NCBI RefSeq assembly: GCF_001995175.1
Contig: NZ_MUKN01000007.1
Coordinates: forward strand, 1-64,000
Reading direction: 5' to 3'
Origin: Rathayibacter rhapontici
GTDB taxonomy: Bacteria > Actinomycetota > Actinomycetes > Actinomycetales > Microbacteriaceae
Length of the DNA stretch: 64,000 bases
The position numbers were made by a program, and so were the translations under genes. The notes under the pieces were generated by a model. It was not told the DNA's origin. It saw only the letters and a list, made by a program, of their open reading frames with translations, and searched no databases. Positions 46,665 through 57,444 of this stretch are shown one piece after another. Within the stretch, counting starts at the first letter, position 1; every line of letters starts with the position of its first letter.

Positions 46665-47983
46665 CGGAGGAGCCCTTCGTAGTGGCGCTGCTGCAGCTGC
46701 GAGTCGATCTGCTTCACGGTCTCCAGCCCGACTCCGACGATGATCAGGATCGACGTGCCGCCGAACGGGAAATTCTGGTTCGCACCGACGAGCGCCAGGG
46801 CGACGAGCGGCACGAGCGCGATCAGGCCGAGGTAGATCGAGCCGGGCAGGGTCACGCGGGTGAGCACGTAGTTGAGGTACTCGGCGGTGGGACGACCGGC
46901 GCGGATGCCGGGGATGAACCCGCCGTAGCGCTTCATGTTGTCGGCGACCTCGTCGGGGTTGAACGTGATGGCGACGTAGAAGTACGTGAAGCCGACGATC
47001 AGGAGGAAGTACAGCGCCATGTAGAGCGGGTGGTCGCCCTGCGTGAGGTAGTTGGTGATCCAGGTCACCCACGCGGGTGCCTCCTGGCCCGCTGCGGGCT
47101 GGTTGAACTGCGCGATCAGCGCGGGCAGGTACAGCAGCGACGAGGCGAAGATGACGGGCACGACGCCGGCCATGTTCACCTTGATCGGGATGTAGGTGTT
47201 GTTGCCGCCGTACGTGCGGCGCCCCACCATCCGCTTGGCGTACTGCACCGGGACGCGGCGCTGCGACTGCTCGACGAAGACGACGGCGACGACGAGGAGG
47301 AGGCCGACGCCGAGGACGAGGAGGAAGGTCTCGAAGCCGCGCGACTGCGCGATCGACCAGAGCGAGGTCGGGAACTGGGCGGCGATCGACGTGAAGATCA
47401 GGAGCGACATGCCGTTGCCGATGCCGCGCTCGGTGATGAGCTCGCCCATCCACATGATGATGCCGGTGCCGGCGGTCATGGTGATGACCATGAGGAGGAT
47501 GGAGTACCAGGCGTCGGTGGTGATCAGCTGCGAGCACTCGGGGACGCCGGACGAGCCGAACAGGGCGCCCGAACGGGCGACCGTGATCAGGGTGGTCGAC
47601 TGCAGGACACCGAGCGCGATCGTCAGGTAGCGCGTGTACTGCGTCAGCCGGCCCTGGCCGGACTGGCCCTCCTTGTAGAGGGTCTCGAAGTGAGGGATGA
47701 CCACGCGCAGCAGCTGCACGATGATCGAGGCCGTGATGTACGGCATGATGCCGAGCGCGAAGATCGACAGCTGGAGCAGGGCTCCGCCGCTGAAGAGGTT
47801 CACGAGCTCGTAGAGACCGGAGGTCCCCTGGTTGCCGGCGAGGCAGGCCTGCACGGCGCTGAAGCTGACGAACGGAGCAGGGATGAAGGATCCCAGCCGG
47901 AAGATCGCCACGATCGCGAGAGTGAAGCCGATCTTGCGGCGGAGGTCGGGGGTGCGGAAGATCCGCGCGATTGCGCCAAACAC
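46661..47983 (-). CDS. secY: Preprotein translocase subunit SecY
   Basis: 440 aa, the protein-conducting channel, with ten membrane helices from KIGFTLAIVAIFRLGSFIPAPF onward. The cytoplasmic loops RRVPVQYAKRM and IPGIRAGRPTAEYL are conserved. It follows rplO after a 106-base gap with a strong hairpin, and probably has its own promoter with adk and map. Confidence 0.98.
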   Translation of the reverse strand: MFGAIARIFRTPDLRRKIGFTLAIVAIFRLGSFIPAPFVSFSAVQACLAGNQGTSGLYELVNLFSGGALLQLSIFALGIMPYITASIIVQLLRVVIPHFETLYKEGQSGQGRLTQYTRYLTIALGVLQSTTLITVARSGALFGSSGVPECSQLITTDAWYSILLMVITMTAGTGIIMWMGELITERGIGNGMSLLIFTSIAAQFPTSLWSIAQSRGFETFLLVLGVGLLLVVAVVFVEQSQRRVPVQYAKRMVGRRTYGGNNTYIPIKVNMAGVVPVIFASSLLYLPALIAQFNQPAAGQEAPAWVTWITNYLTQGDHPLYMALYFLLIVGFTYFYVAITFNPDEVADNMKRYGGFIPGIRAGRPTAEYLNYVLTRVTLPGSIYLGLIALVPLVALALVGANQNFPFGGTSILIIVGVGLETVKQIDSQLQQRHYEGLLR

Positions 47984-48023
47984 TACCTAAGGTCTCCTGC
48001 TCAGTTCTTGGTGCGGGATACAG

Positions 48024-48073
48024 GTCGAGCTTGCCACGCGCTCCCCGGAGGGAGTCGGCGTGACAAGCTCGAC
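48024..48073 (-). terminator. Long hairpin between rplO and secY
   Basis: GTCGAGCTTG (48024-48033) pairs perfectly with CAAGCTCGAC (48064-48073). The interior folds on as CACGC/GCGTG and CTCCC-CGGA-GGGAG. It lies 16 bases after the rplO stop and marks the boundary of the spc part and the secY-adk-map part. Confidence 0.7.
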
Positions 48074-48089
48074 CGACAAGCTGCTGGTG

Positions 48090-48623
48090 CTACTTGATGG
48101 ATCCGCCCGCAGCGACGATCTTCTGCTCAGCGGAGCTGGAGACCTTGTCGACCGCGACGTTCAGCTTAACCGCAATGTCCCCGTCGCCGAGAACCTTGAC
48201 CTTCTCGTTCTTGCGAACGGCACCCTTCGCGACGAGGTCGCTGATGGTGACGTCACCGCCCTGAGGGTAGAGGTCGGCGAGGGCCGAGAGGTTCACGACC
48301 TGGTACTCGACGCGGAACGGGTTCTTGAACCCGCGCAGCTTCGGGGTGCGCATGTGCAGCGGCATCTGCCCACCCTCGAAGCCGATGCGCACCGTGTAGC
48401 GGGCCTTCGTGCCCTTGGTGCCGCGACCGGCGGTCTTGCCCTTCGAGCCCTCACCGCGACCGACGCGGGTCTTGGCCTTCTTGGCTCCCGTGGCGGGACG
48501 CAGGTGGTGGACCTTGAGCACGTGCTCCTTGGTCGCCGGAGCGTCGGCCGCGGCCGCGCCCTTCGTGGAGGTCTTCGCGGGAGTCGTGGACTCCGTCGCG
48601 AGGGCCTGGTTCTTGTCAGCCAT
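48090..48623 (-). CDS. rplO: 50S ribosomal protein L15
   Basis: 177 aa, about 30 longer than E. coli L15 because of an Ala/Thr/Lys N-terminal extension. Core motifs: [41 protein letters not shown]. The start overlaps the rpmD stop (TAATG). Confidence 0.97.
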   Translation of the reverse strand: MADKNQALATESTTPAKTSTKGAAAADAPATKEHVLKVHHLRPATGAKKAKTRVGRGEGSKGKTAGRGTKGTKARYTVRIGFEGGQMPLHMRTPKLRGFKNPFRVEYQVVNLSALADLYPQGGDVTISDLVAKGAVRKNEKVKVLGDGDIAVKLNVAVDKVSSSAEQKIVAAGGSIK

Positions 48624-48805
48624 TAGTCAATCTCCTCGACCTTCACCAGGTGGGCGACGGTCTTCACGTATCCGCGGTTCTGAGAGTTGTCCTCGCGGAC
48701 GACGCTCTGACCGATCTTCCTGAGACCGAGCGAGCGCAGCGTGTCGCGCTGGTACTGCTTCTCGCTGATCTTCGACTTGATCTGGGTCACCTTGAGCTGG
48801 GCCAT
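48623..48805 (-). CDS. rpmD: 50S ribosomal protein L30
   Basis: 60 aa, [20 protein letters not shown] to [16 protein letters not shown]. Start 48805 overlaps the rpsE stop (TGATG), which fixes it. Confidence 0.97.
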   Translation of the reverse strand: MAQLKVTQIKSKISEKQYQRDTLRSLGLRKIGQSVVREDNSQNRGYVKTVAHLVKVEEID

Positions 48806-49509
48806 CACTTGCCTGCCTTCGCGCTGGACGCGGCGGCGAGGGCATCGGCCTCGGCACGGACGAGACGGGCCGGAGCGACCTGGTCGAAGTCGAGACCACG
48901 ACGGGCGGCAACGGCGCGCGGCTCCTCGAGCTGCTGGAGAGCCTCGACGGTCGCGTGGACGATGTTGATGGTGTTCGACGAGCCGAGCGACTTGCTCAGG
49001 ACGTCGTGGATGCCGGCGCACTCGAGCACGGCGCGGACGGGACCACCGGCGATGACACCGGTACCGGCGGCGGCGGGGCGCAGGAGCACCACACCGGCCG
49101 CGGCCTCACCCTGGACGGGGTGGGGGATGGTCGAGCCGACGCGCGGGACGCGGAAGAAGTTCTTCTTCGCCTCCTCGACGCCCTTGGAGATGGCGGTCGG
49201 GACCTCGCGGGCCTTGCCGTAGCCGACGCCCACCAGTCCGTTGCCGTCGCCGACGACGACGAGAGCGGTGAAGCTGAAGCGACGACCGCCCTTGACGACC
49301 TTCGACACGCGGTTGATGGTCACGACGCGCTCGAGGAACTGGCTCTTCTCGGCGTCACGGCCGCCGCGGTCGCGGCCACCCTGGTTGCGGTCGCGGCCGC
49401 CGCGGCGGGGCTCGCGAGCCTCCTGCTGCGGCTGCGTGGACGCAGCGGTCTCGACGGGGGCCTCCGACACGGCGGCGACCTCGGGTTCCTTGTTCTCTGC
49501 GGCGCTCAC
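48805..49509 (-). CDS. rpsE: 30S ribosomal protein S5
   Basis: 234 aa. A 60-residue Arg/Gly/Glu-rich N-terminal extension ([19 protein letters not shown]) precedes the S5 core ([42 protein letters not shown]). GTG 49509 overlaps the rplR stop (GTGA). Confidence 0.97.
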   Translation of the reverse strand: MSAAENKEPEVAAVSEAPVETAASTQPQQEAREPRRGGRDRNQGGRDRGGRDAEKSQFLERVVTINRVSKVVKGGRRFSFTALVVVGDGNGLVGVGYGKAREVPTAISKGVEEAKKNFFRVPRVGSTIPHPVQGEAAAGVVLLRPAAAGTGVIAGGPVRAVLECAGIHDVLSKSLGSSNTINIVHATVEALQQLEEPRAVAARRGLDFDQVAPARLVRAEADALAAASSAKAGK

Positions 49510-49877
49510 AGGTTGAGCCCTGCCTCTCGTGCTCCATCGGCGATCGCGGCGACGCGACCGGCGTACTTGTTGCCTCCGCGGTCGAAGACGACCGCCTCGA
49601 CACCGGCGTTCTTGGCGCGCTCGGCGACGAGCTCGCCGACCTTGCGGGCCTTGGCGGTCTTGTCACCGTCGAACACGCGCAGGTCGGCCTCGAGCGTGGA
49701 CGCCGACGCGAGGGTACGACCCTGCGCGTCGTCGACGATCTGCACGAAGACGTGGCGGGCCGAGCGGTTGACGACGAGGCGGGGGCGCTCGGCGGATCCG
49801 ACGACCTTCTTGCGCAGGCGGTCGTGACGACGACCGCGAGCGGCGGACTTGCTCTTTCCTCTGGTTCCGAGACCCAT
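49506..49877 (-). CDS. rplR: 50S ribosomal protein L18
   Basis: 123 aa 5S rRNA-binding protein. [21 protein letters not shown] and the end [19 protein letters not shown] are typical. It starts 2 bases after rplF. Confidence 0.97.
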   Translation of the reverse strand: MGLGTRGKSKSAARGRRHDRLRKKVVGSAERPRLVVNRSARHVFVQIVDDAQGRTLASASTLEADLRVFDGDKTAKARKVGELVAERAKNAGVEAVVFDRGGNKYAGRVAAIADGAREAGLNL

Positions 49878-49879
49878 GA

Positions 49880-50416
49880 TTACTTACCGCTCTTTCCGGC
49901 CTTGCGGCGAACGACCTCGCCGGCGTAGCGCACGCCCTTGCCCTTGTAGGGCTCGGGCTTGCGGATCTTACGAATGTTGGCGGCCACCTCACCGACGGCC
50001 TGCTTCGAGATGCCGTGCACGGTGAGCTTGTTGTTGCCCTCGACCGTGAACGAGATGCCCGCAGGCGGGGTGACGACGACCGGGTGCGAGAAGCCGAGCG
50101 CGAACTCGATGTCCGAGCCCTTGGCGACGACGCGGTATCCGGTTCCGACGACCTCGAGGCCCTTGGAGTAGCCCTGCGTGACACCGATGATGTCGTTCGC
50201 GATGAGCGTCCGGGTGAGGCCGTGGAGCGAGCGCGACTCGCGCTCGTCATCGGGACGCGAGACCAGCACCTGGCTGCCCTCGACGGAGACCTGGATGGGG
50301 CTGGCGACCGGGACGGTCAGCTCGCCCTTGGGGCCCTTGACGGTCACGACGGATCCGGCGACGGAGACGTCGACGCCCGCCGGGATCTCGATGGGGAGTC
50401 TTCCAATACGCGACAT
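49880..50416 (-). CDS. rplF: 50S ribosomal protein L6
   Basis: 178 aa with two repeated domains. [21 protein letters not shown] and the C-terminal [20 protein letters not shown] are conserved. It follows rpsH by 6 bases. Confidence 0.97.
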   Translation of the reverse strand: MSRIGRLPIEIPAGVDVSVAGSVVTVKGPKGELTVPVASPIQVSVEGSQVLVSRPDDERESRSLHGLTRTLIANDIIGVTQGYSKGLEVVGTGYRVVAKGSDIEFALGFSHPVVVTPPAGISFTVEGNNKLTVHGISKQAVGEVAANIRKIRKPEPYKGKGVRYAGEVVRRKAGKSGK

Positions 50417-50422
50417 GAGGGG

Positions 50423-50821
50423 TTACCACACGTAGGCGAGGACTTCCCCACCCACGCCCTTCTTCTCGGCCTGGCGGTCGGTCAGCAGACCGCTCGAGGT
50501 GGACAGGATGGCGACGCCGAGGCCGCCGAGGACGGTCGGGATCTCGGTGGACTTCGCGTAGACGCGCAGTCCGGGCTTCGAGACGCGCTTGATGCCGGCG
50601 ATCGAGCGCTCGCGGTTCGGGCCGTACTTGAGGGAGATGGAGAGCGTCGTGCCGACGCGCGCCTCCTCGACCTTCCAGTCGGCGATGTAGCCCTCGAGCT
50701 TGAGGATCTCGGCGATGTGCGTCTTGAGCTTCGAGCCCGGCAGGGTGATGGAGTCGTGGTGCGCGGAGTTCGCGTTGCGGATTCTGGTCAGCAGATCTGC
50801 GACCGGATCAGTCATGGTCAT
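50423..50821 (-). CDS. rpsH: 30S ribosomal protein S8
   Basis: 132 aa, binds the central domain of 16S r[24 protein letters not shown] and [21 protein letters not shown] are typical. ATG 50821 or ATG 50815 could be used. It opens a sub-operon: a 258-base gap and a perfect hairpin separate it from rplE, and no S14 gene lies between. Confidence 0.96.
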   Translation of the reverse strand: MTMTDPVADLLTRIRNANSAHHDSITLPGSKLKTHIAEILKLEGYIADWKVEEARVGTTLSISLKYGPNRERSIAGIKRVSKPGLRVYAKSTEIPTVLGGLGVAILSTSSGLLTDRQAEKKGVGGEVLAYVW

Positions 50822-51031
50822 GGCTGATGGTGCCTTTCTCGCCTGGTTTCGGCACCCTTTACAAGAGTGACGACCTGTGGTGTGGGACGGCGCCGACGAC
50901 GTCGACGCCCATGCGGCCGCGCGAACGCAGGCCAACGAGCCATGGTACATGGCTCGGGGCCGGCGGTCGAGGGCCGGTTCTCGCCGCGACTCCCTGCGGA
51001 GCACGGCGCCTCGCTGCACGCGGACGTGCAA

Positions 51032-51069
51032 CGAGGTCGGAGGGCGGTTCTCACCGCCCTCCGACCTCG
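51032..51069 (-). terminator. Perfect 17-bp hairpin after rplE
   Basis: CGAGGTCGGAGGGCGGT (51032-51048) and its exact inverted copy (51053-51069) around a TCTC loop, 10 bases after the rplE stop. The rest of the gap to rpsH (50822-51031) has no gene and presumably holds a promoter. Confidence 0.8.
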
Positions 51070-51079
51070 GAGGTTCTCG

Positions 51080-51664
51080 CTACGCGTTGTCCGCCGACTT
51101 GAACGGGAACCCGAGCTGCTTGAGCAGCGCGCGACCCTCGTCGTCGGTCTTCGCGGTGGTCACGACGGTCACGTCGAAGCCGCGGACGCGGTCGATGCGG
51201 TCCTGGTCGATCTCGTGGAAGATCGACTGCTCCGTGATGCCGAAGGTGTAGTTGCCGTTGCCGTCGAACTGGCGGTCCGAGAGACCGCGGAAGTCGCGGA
51301 TGCGCGGCAGCGCCACCGTGACCAGGCGGTCCAGGAACTCCCACGCGCGGTCGCCGCGGAGGGTGACGTGCGCGCCGATCGCCTGGCCCTCGCGCAGCTT
51401 GAACTGCGCGATGGACTTGCGGGCCTTGGTGACCTGGGGCTTCTGGCCGGTGATGGCCGTGAGGTCCTTGATCGCGCCGTCGATGATCTTGCCGTCGCGG
51501 GCGGCCTCGCCGACACCGGTGTTCACGACGACCTTGACCAGGCCGGGGACCTGGTGGATGTTGCCGAAGCCGAACTGCTCCTTGAGCGCCGGGACGATGT
51601 CGGCCTGGTACTTGGCCTTGAGCCGCGGCTGAACCTTCGCAGCCGCTGCGGTGGTGTCAGTCAT
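51080..51664 (-). CDS. rplE: 50S ribosomal protein L5
   Basis: 194 aa 5S rRNA-binding protein. [37 protein letters not shown]-type core ([16 protein letters not shown]) and [19 protein letters not shown] are conserved. It overlaps rplX by one base. Confidence 0.97.
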   Translation of the reverse strand: MTDTTAAAAKVQPRLKAKYQADIVPALKEQFGFGNIHQVPGLVKVVVNTGVGEAARDGKIIDGAIKDLTAITGQKPQVTKARKSIAQFKLREGQAIGAHVTLRGDRAWEFLDRLVTVALPRIRDFRGLSDRQFDGNGNYTFGITEQSIFHEIDQDRIDRVRGFDVTVVTTAKTDDEGRALLKQLGFPFKSADNA

Positions 51665-52023
51665 CAGAGTTCCTCACCCGACGCCTTCGCGTAGCGAACG
51701 CGAACGGTCTTGGTCACGCCGTCCTTGGTGACGGACACGTTGCGGTGCCCGACCCGGGTCGGCTTCTTGGTCTTCGGGTCGACGAGCGCGATGTTCGAGA
51801 TGTGGATCGAGGCCTCGACGGTCTCGATGCCACCCTCCTTGGAGCCGCGCTGCGTCTGGCCGACGCGGACGTGCTTCTTGACGAAGTTCACGCCCTCGAC
51901 GACGACGCGGTTCTTCTCGACCAGGACCTCGAGAACCTTGCCCTGCTTGCCGCGGTCTCCGCCGCGGGCCTGGGTAGCGCCCGAGATGACCTGGACGAGG
52001 TCACCCTTCTTGATCTTGGCCAT
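51664..52023 (-). CDS. rplX: 50S ribosomal protein L24
   Basis: 119 aa, one of two assembly initiators of the 50S subunit. The KOW motif [21 protein letters not shown] and [17 protein letters not shown] are present. It lies 2 bases after rplN. Confidence 0.97.
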   Translation of the reverse strand: MAKIKKGDLVQVISGATQARGGDRGKQGKVLEVLVEKNRVVVEGVNFVKKHVRVGQTQRGSKEGGIETVEASIHISNIALVDPKTKKPTRVGHRNVSVTKDGVTKTVRVRYAKASGEEL

Positions 52024-52025
52024 GA

Positions 52026-52394
52026 CTAGATAACCTCCGGTGCCAGCGAGACGATCTTCATGAACTTCTTGTCGCGGAGCTCGCGACCGACCGGTCCGAA
52101 GATGCGGGTGCCGCGGGGGTCCCCGTCGTTCTTGAGGATGACGGCGGCGTTCTCGTCGAACTTGATGTACGAACCGTCGGGACGACGGGTCTGCTTGACG
52201 GTGCGGACGATGACCGCCTTGACGACGTCGCCCTTCTTGACGTTGCCACCGGGGATCGCGTCCTTGACGGTGGCGACGATGATGTCACCGAGACCGGCGT
52301 AGCGACGGCCGGAGCCACCGAGAACGCGGATCGTGAGGAGTTCCTTGGCGCCGGTGTTGTCGGCGACCTTCACTCGGGATTCTTGCTGAAGCAT
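52026..52394 (-). CDS. rplN: 50S ribosomal protein L14
   Basis: 122 aa. [20 protein letters not shown] to the end [13 protein letters not shown] is the complete family sequence. It lies about 33 bases after rpsQ. Confidence 0.98.
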   Translation of the reverse strand: MLQQESRVKVADNTGAKELLTIRVLGGSGRRYAGLGDIIVATVKDAIPGGNVKKGDVVKAVIVRTVKQTRRPDGSYIKFDENAAVILKNDGDPRGTRIFGPVGRELRDKKFMKIVSLAPEVI

Positions 52395-52427
52395 GTCTCT
52401 CTCCTGCTAACTCAAGTAGGCCGCGGC

Positions 52428-52742
52428 CTACTTGGCCTTCTCGAGGATCTCGACCAGGCGCCAGCGCTTCGTGGCGCTGAGGGGACGGGTCTCGCTGATG
52501 ACGACGAGGTCGCCGATGCCCGCGGAGTTCAGCTCGTCGTGAGCCTTCACCTTGGACGTGCGGCGGATGACCTTGCCGTAGAGCGGGTGCTTCACGCGGT
52601 CCTCGACCTCGACGACGACGGTCTTGTCCATCTTGTCGCTGGTGACGTATCCGCGGCGGGTCTTGCGGTATCCGCGAGTGCCCGCCTCCTTGACGTCGTG
52701 GGCGGCCGACTCGTGGCCGGCGGTCTCGTTGGCCGTTGCCAT
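52428..52742 (-). CDS. rpsQ: 30S ribosomal protein S17
   Basis: 104 aa with a 25-residue N-terminal extension, then [21 protein letters not shown] and the end [17 protein letters not shown]. The start overlaps the rpmC stop by one base. Confidence 0.97.
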   Translation of the reverse strand: MATANETAGHESAAHDVKEAGTRGYRKTRRGYVTSDKMDKTVVVEVEDRVKHPLYGKVIRRTSKVKAHDELNSAGIGDLVVISETRPLSATKRWRLVEILEKAK

Positions 52743-53071
52743 TACTTGGCCTCCTCATTCGACTCGGTCGCCGCGACCTCGGCCTTGGCGGCCTTCTTGG
52801 TGGTCTTCGGCTTCTTCTCCGCCTTGGCCGGGGCCTCGACGGGTGCGGGGGTGGCGCGGATGCCCAGCTCGCGCTCACGGATGACCGTGTAGATGCGGGC
52901 GATGTCGCGCTTGACGGCACGCAGGCGGCCGTTGGTGTCGAGCTGTCCGGTGGCCGACTGGAAGCGGAGGTTGAACAGCTCCTCCTTGGCCTTCTTCAGC
53001 TCGGTGACGAGACGCTCGTCCTCGAAGGTGTCGAGCTCGGCGGGGGCGAGCTCCTTGGATCCGATCGCCAT
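52742..53071 (-). CDS. rpmC: 50S ribosomal protein L29
   Basis: 109 aa. The L29 helical hairpin ([21 protein letters not shown]) is followed by a Lys/Ala/Glu-rich tail of about 35 residues. ATG 53071 overlaps the rplP stop. The tail probably extends from the exit-tunnel rim; that is inference. Confidence 0.96.
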   Translation of the reverse strand: MAIGSKELAPAELDTFEDERLVTELKKAKEELFNLRFQSATGQLDTNGRLRAVKRDIARIYTVIRERELGIRATPAPVEAPAKAEKKPKTTKKAAKAEVAATESNEEAK

Positions 53072-53490
53072 TACGCGTCTCCCTCCTCGCGCTTGATGAT
53101 GCGTGCCTTCAGGGGCAGCTTGTGGATGGCACGAGTCATAGCTTCGCGAGCGAGCTTCTCCTCGACGCCGGCGACCTCGAAGAGGACCCGACCCGGCTTG
53201 ACGTTGGCGACCCACCACTCGGGCGAGCCCTTGCCGGAGCCCATGCGGGTCTCGGCGGGCTTCTTGGTCAGCGGGCGGTCGGGGTAGATGTTGATCCACA
53301 CCTTTCCACCGCGCTTGATGTGACGCGTCATGGCGATACGAGCGGACTCGATCTGACGGTTGGTCACGTAGGCCGGGGTGAGCGCCTGGATACCGAAGTC
53401 ACCGAACGACACCTTGGTGCCACCGGTGGCCTGGCCCGAGCGGCCGGGGTGGTGCTGCTTGCGGTGCTTGACTCGACGGGGAATCAACAT
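53071..53490 (-). CDS. rplP: 50S ribosomal protein L16
   Basis: 139 aa, beside the peptidyl-transferase centre. [21 protein letters not shown] and [22 protein letters not shown] are typical. It lies 2 bases after rpsC. Confidence 0.98.
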   Translation of the reverse strand: MLIPRRVKHRKQHHPGRSGQATGGTKVSFGDFGIQALTPAYVTNRQIESARIAMTRHIKRGGKVWINIYPDRPLTKKPAETRMGSGKGSPEWWVANVKPGRVLFEVAGVEEKLAREAMTRAIHKLPLKARIIKREEGDA

Positions 53491-53492
53491 GG

Positions 53493-54251
53493 TTATGCCT
53501 CAACTCCTGCTGCGACGGGCGCCTCGCCCTGCTGGCGGGGGGCGCGACGCGGTCGGTCGCTGCGCTCGGGGCGCGACGACTTGCTGTTCGCCTGCTCCCG
53601 CGCGAGCTCCTTGTTCGTGATGTCGCCCTTGTAGATCCAGACCTTCACGCCGATGCGGCCGAAGGTGGTCTTGGCCTCGTAGAAGCCGTAGTCGATGTTC
53701 GCGCGCAGGGTGTGCAGGGGCACACGGCCTTCGCGGTAGAACTCCGAGCGGCTCATCTCGGCGCCGCCGAGGCGGCCGGAGACCTGGATGCGGACGCCCT
53801 TGGCGCCGGCGCGCTGCGCGCCCTGCAGACCCTTGCGCATCGCGCGGCGGAAAGCCACGCGGGCGGAGAGCTGCTCGGCGATGCCCTGCGCGACGAGCTG
53901 GGCCTCGGCCTCGGGGTTCTTGACCTCGAGGATGTTGAGCTGGATCTGCTTGCCGGTGAGCTTCTCGAGGTCGGCGCGGATGCGCTCGGCCTCGGCGCCG
54001 CGACGACCGATCACGATGCCCGGACGGGCGGTGTGGATGTCGACGCGGACGCGGTCACGGGTGCGCTCGATCTCGATGCGGGCGACGCCCGCGCGGTCGA
54101 GCTGCGTGGCGAGCAGGCGGCGGATCTTGACGTCCTCAGCGAGGTAGTCGCTGTACCGCTGGCCCTTCTTGGTGCTGTCGGAGAACCAGCGCGACACGTG
54201 GTCGGTGGTGATTCCCAGACGGAAACCGTAGGGGTTTACTTTCTGACCCAT
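53493..54251 (-). CDS. rpsC: 30S ribosomal protein S3
   Basis: 252 aa. [21 protein letters not shown], the KH-domain [16 protein letters not shown] and [20 protein letters not shown] are conserved. A basic Ser/Arg/Pro tail ([19 protein letters not shown]) extends the C terminus. It overlaps rplV by one base. Confidence 0.97.
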   Translation of the reverse strand: MGQKVNPYGFRLGITTDHVSRWFSDSTKKGQRYSDYLAEDVKIRRLLATQLDRAGVARIEIERTRDRVRVDIHTARPGIVIGRRGAEAERIRADLEKLTGKQIQLNILEVKNPEAEAQLVAQGIAEQLSARVAFRRAMRKGLQGAQRAGAKGVRIQVSGRLGGAEMSRSEFYREGRVPLHTLRANIDYGFYEAKTTFGRIGVKVWIYKGDITNKELAREQANSKSSRPERSDRPRRAPRQQGEAPVAAGVEA

Positions 54252-54616
54252 TACTTGGTCCCCTCCTCAGGAGTGGCCAGCACGACGGTGATGTGGCTGG
54301 TGCGCTTGTTGATGCGGAAGGCACGACCCTGAGCACGCGGCTGGAATCGCTTGAGGGTGGTTCCCTCATCGACGAAGGCGCGGGACACGATCAGGTCCTG
54401 GTCGTCGAGGTACTCGTTCGAGGCATCGGCCTTGACGCGAGCGTTCGCCATCGCCGAGGCGACGAGCTTGTAGACGGGCTCGGACGCGCCCTGGGGCGCG
54501 AACTTCAGGATGGCCAGTGCCTCCTGAGCCTGCTTGCCGCGGATCAGGTTCACGACACGGCGAGCCTTCTGGGGGGTGACGCGGATGTGTCGCACGCGTG
54601 CGATCGACTCCACCAT
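54251..54616 (-). CDS. rplV: 50S ribosomal protein L22
   Basis: 121 aa with a beta hairpin that lines the exit tunnel. [21 protein letters not shown] and [21 protein letters not shown] are intact. Confidence 0.98.
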   Translation of the reverse strand: MVESIARVRHIRVTPQKARRVVNLIRGKQAQEALAILKFAPQGASEPVYKLVASAMANARVKADASNEYLDDQDLIVSRAFVDEGTTLKRFQPRAQGRAFRINKRTSHITVVLATPEEGTK

Positions 54617-54640
54617 TTCTCTCCTCCTTCTCGTCGCCGC

Positions 54641-54922
54641 TTAGCGGCGACGGCCCTTCTTGTCGTCCTTCTCGTGACCGCGGAAGGTCCGAGTGGGGGC
54701 GAACTCGCCGAGCTTGTGGCCGACCATGGTCTCGGTCACGAACACGGGGATGTGCTTGCGACCGTCGTGGACCGCGATGGTGTGACCCAGCATCGCCGGG
54801 ATGATCATCGAACGGCGCGACCAGGTCTTGATGACGTTCTTGTTGCCGGCTTCGTTGGCCGTGAACACCTTGCGGAGCAGGTGGTCGTCAACGAAGGGGC
54901 CCTTCTTGAGACTGCGAGGCAT
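54641..54922 (-). CDS. rpsS: 30S ribosomal protein S19
   Basis: 93 aa. [19 protein letters not shown] and [21 protein letters not shown] are typical. It lies 12 bases after rplB. Confidence 0.98.
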   Translation of the reverse strand: MPRSLKKGPFVDDHLLRKVFTANEAGNKNVIKTWSRRSMIIPAMLGHTIAVHDGRKHIPVFVTETMVGHKLGEFAPTRTFRGHEKDDKKGRRR

Positions 54923-54934
54923 CTTCTACAACTC

Positions 54935-55774
54935 CTACTTGCGCTTCTTACCGGCGGTGCGGCGGCGGACGATGAGCTTGTCGCTCTCCTTGTTGGGGCG
55001 ACGGGTGCGTCCCTCGGACTGTCCCCAGGGGCTGACCGGGTGGCGTCCACCGGAGGTCTTGCCCTCTCCACCACCGTGCGGGTGGTCGACCGGGTTCATC
55101 GCGACACCGCGGACGGTCGGGCGGACGCCCTTCCAGCGCATGCGGCCGGCCTTGCCCCAGTTGATGTTCGACTGCTCGGCGTTGCCGACCTCGCCGATCG
55201 TGGCGCGGCAGCGCGCGTCGACGTTGCGGATCTCGCCCGACGGCAGGCGGAGCTGCGCGTAGGGGCCGTCCTTGGCGACGAGGCGGACCGAGGTGCCGGC
55301 CGAGCGGGCGAGCTTCGCTCCCCCACCGGGCTTGATCTCGATGGCGTGGATGACCGTACCGGTCGGGATGTTGCGCAGCGGCAGGTTGTTGCCGGGCTTA
55401 ATGTCGGCGCCGGCGCCCGACTCCACGATGTCGCCCTGCGAGAGCTTGTTCGGGGCCAGGATGTAGCGCTTGGTGCCGTCCACGAAGTGGAGCAGTGCGA
55501 TGCGCGCCGTGCGGTTGGGGTCGTACTCGATGTGAGCGACCTTGGCGTTGACGCCGTCCTTGTCGTTGCGACGGAAGTCGATCAGACGGTACTGGCGCTT
55601 GTGGCCACCACCGATGTGACGCGTCGTGATGCGGCCGGAGTTGTTGCGGCCACCGGTCTTGGACAGCGGGCGAAGGAGCGACTTCTCGGGCGTCGAGCGG
55701 GTGATCTCGGCGAAGTCGGCAACGCTGGAGCCGCGGCGACCAGGGGTCGTGGGCTTGTACTTACGAATAGCCAT
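54935..55774 (-). CDS. rplB: 50S ribosomal protein L2
   Basis: 279 aa primary rRNA-binding protein. [40 protein letters not shown] and the conserved [21 protein letters not shown] are present. Confidence 0.98.
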   Translation of the reverse strand: MAIRKYKPTTPGRRGSSVADFAEITRSTPEKSLLRPLSKTGGRNNSGRITTRHIGGGHKRQYRLIDFRRNDKDGVNAKVAHIEYDPNRTARIALLHFVDGTKRYILAPNKLSQGDIVESGAGADIKPGNNLPLRNIPTGTVIHAIEIKPGGGAKLARSAGTSVRLVAKDGPYAQLRLPSGEIRNVDARCRATIGEVGNAEQSNINWGKAGRMRWKGVRPTVRGVAMNPVDHPHGGGEGKTSGGRHPVSPWGQSEGRTRRPNKESDKLIVRRRTAGKKRK

Positions 55775-55801
55775 TGTCTGTTTCCTCTACGCTTCTTCGG
55801 C

Positions 55802-56110
55802 TCAGCCGACGTTCGTGAAGATGTCGATGGAGCCGGACTTCAGCGTCACGATCGCGCGCTTGGTGTCCTTGCGCTTGCCGGTGCCGAACTTGGTCCGACG
55901 GGTCTTGCCCTGGCGGTTCAGCGTGTTGATCGACGCGACCTCGACTCCGAAGATCTTCTCGATGGCGAGCTTGATCTCGGTCTTGTTCGAGCGGGGGTCC
56001 ACCACGAAGGTGTACTTGCCCTGGTCGATCAGGCCGTAGGACTTCTCGGAGACCACCGGGGAGATGATCACGTCGCGGGGGTCCTTGTTGAACGCGGCGG
56101 ACTGGCTCAT
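55802..56110 (-). CDS. rplW: 50S ribosomal protein L23
   Basis: 102 aa at the exit-tunnel mouth, docking trigger factor and [23 protein letters not shown] and the loop [20 protein letters not shown] are conserved. ATG 56110 overlaps the rplD stop (ATGA). Confidence 0.97.
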   Translation of the reverse strand: MSQSAAFNKDPRDVIISPVVSEKSYGLIDQGKYTFVVDPRSNKTEIKLAIEKIFGVEVASINTLNRQGKTRRTKFGTGKRKDTKRAIVTLKSGSIDIFTNVG

Positions 56111-56768
56111 GCGTTCACCTCTTCCTTCTTGGACTCGGCGCCGGTCTTGAGGGCGACGAAGCCCTCGAGAGCAGCTGCGAGAAGACGATGTCGTCCGAGA
56201 CGAGCACGTCGTACGCGTTGAGCTGGTCGAACGGCAGGATGTGCACGAACGGCACGTTGCGGAGGGACAGCTCGGCGATGAAGTCGTCGCGCTCGAGGAC
56301 CACGAGGACGTTCCGCGACACCGAGAGGGCGTCGAGGAGGACGAGGACGTCCTTGGTCTTCGGGGTCTCACCGAGGGCGAGGGACTCGACCGCGTGGATG
56401 CGGCCGCCGCGGGCACGGTCCGAGAGAGCACCGAGCAGGGCTGCGGCGATCATCTTCTTGGGGGTGCGCTGCGCGTAGCTGCGGGGGGTCGGTCCGTGGA
56501 CGACGCCACCACCGGTCATGTGCGGAGCGCGGATCGAGCCCTGACGAGCGCGACCGGTTCCCTTCTGCTTGAACGGCTTGCGACCGGCTCCCGAGACCTC
56601 GCCACGGTTCTTCGTCTTGTGGGTTCCCTGGCGCGCCGCGGCGAGCTGGGCCACGACGACCTGGTGGATGAGGGGGATGTTGGTCTGCACGTCGAAGAGC
56701 TCGGCGGGGAGCTCGAACGAGCTCGCCTTCTGGCCCTTGACGTCGAGGATGTCGATAGAGGTAGCCAT
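56107..56768 (-). CDS. rplD: 50S ribosomal protein L4, frameshifted in this sequence
   Basis: Exit-tunnel protein. It reads [20 protein letters not shown] from ATG 56768 through [20 protein letters not shown] and on to [15 protein letters not shown], then loses frame near 56174. The expected end [21 protein letters not shown] lies one frame over and its TGA overlaps the rplW ATG. One missing G (cagctgct for caggctgct on the coding strand) explains it; repair gives 220 aa. Confidence 0.95.
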
Positions 56769-56772
56769 GGAA

Positions 56773-57429
56773 CTACGCTCCCTTCACGGCGTTGCGAACG
56801 AACACGAGGCGACCGCGCGCTCCGGGGACGGCGCCCTTGACGAGCAGCAGGCCCTTCTCGGCGTCGACGGAGTGCACCTTGAGGTTGAGCACGGTGACGC
56901 GCTCGCCACCCATGCGACCGGCCATGCGCATGCCCTTGAAGACACGGCTGGGGGTCGAGGAGGCTCCGATGGAGCCGGGCTTGCGGTGGTTGCGGTGCGA
57001 ACCGTGCGAAGCCGAGACGCCCTTGAAGTTGTGACGCTTCATGACACCGGCGAAGCCCTTGCCCTTGCTGGTGCCGACGACGTCGACCTTGGTGCCGGCC
57101 TCGAAGACGGCGTCGACGGTCAGCTCCTGGCCGGCCGAGTACTCGGCGGCGTCGGCGGTGCGGACCTCGGTGAGGTGGCGGCGGGGGGTGACTCCCGCGG
57201 CGTCGAAGTGACCGGCGGCGGGCTTGTTCACCTTGCGCGGGTCGATCGCTCCGGCGGCGATCTGGACGGCCGAGTAGCCGTCCTTCGCCTCGGTGCGGAT
57301 CTGGGTCACGACGTTCGGGCTGATCTCGATGACGGTGACCGGCACGAGCTTGTTCTCGGCGTCCCAGACCTGGGTCATGCCGAGCTTGGTGCCGAGGAGG
57401 CCCTTGGAGGTCTTGATGGCGACAGACAT
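56773..57429 (-). CDS. rplC: 50S ribosomal protein L3
   Basis: 218 aa. [21 protein letters not shown], the conserved [16 protein letters not shown] and [21 protein letters not shown] are intact. It lies 4 bases before rplD. Confidence 0.98.
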   Translation of the reverse strand: MSVAIKTSKGLLGTKLGMTQVWDAENKLVPVTVIEISPNVVTQIRTEAKDGYSAVQIAAGAIDPRKVNKPAAGHFDAAGVTPRRHLTEVRTADAAEYSAGQELTVDAVFEAGTKVDVVGTSKGKGFAGVMKRHNFKGVSASHGSHRNHRKPGSIGASSTPSRVFKGMRMAGRMGGERVTVLNLKVHSVDAEKGLLLVKGAVPGARGRLVFVRNAVKGA

Positions 57430-57444
57430 GTGTTACCCCTCCCC

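Noticed and set aside
50840-51079. A hidden S14 gene between rplE and rpsH
   Set aside because: No frame on either strand contains the S14 pattern or a zinc Cys pair; the gap is filled by a hairpin and GC-rich spacer.
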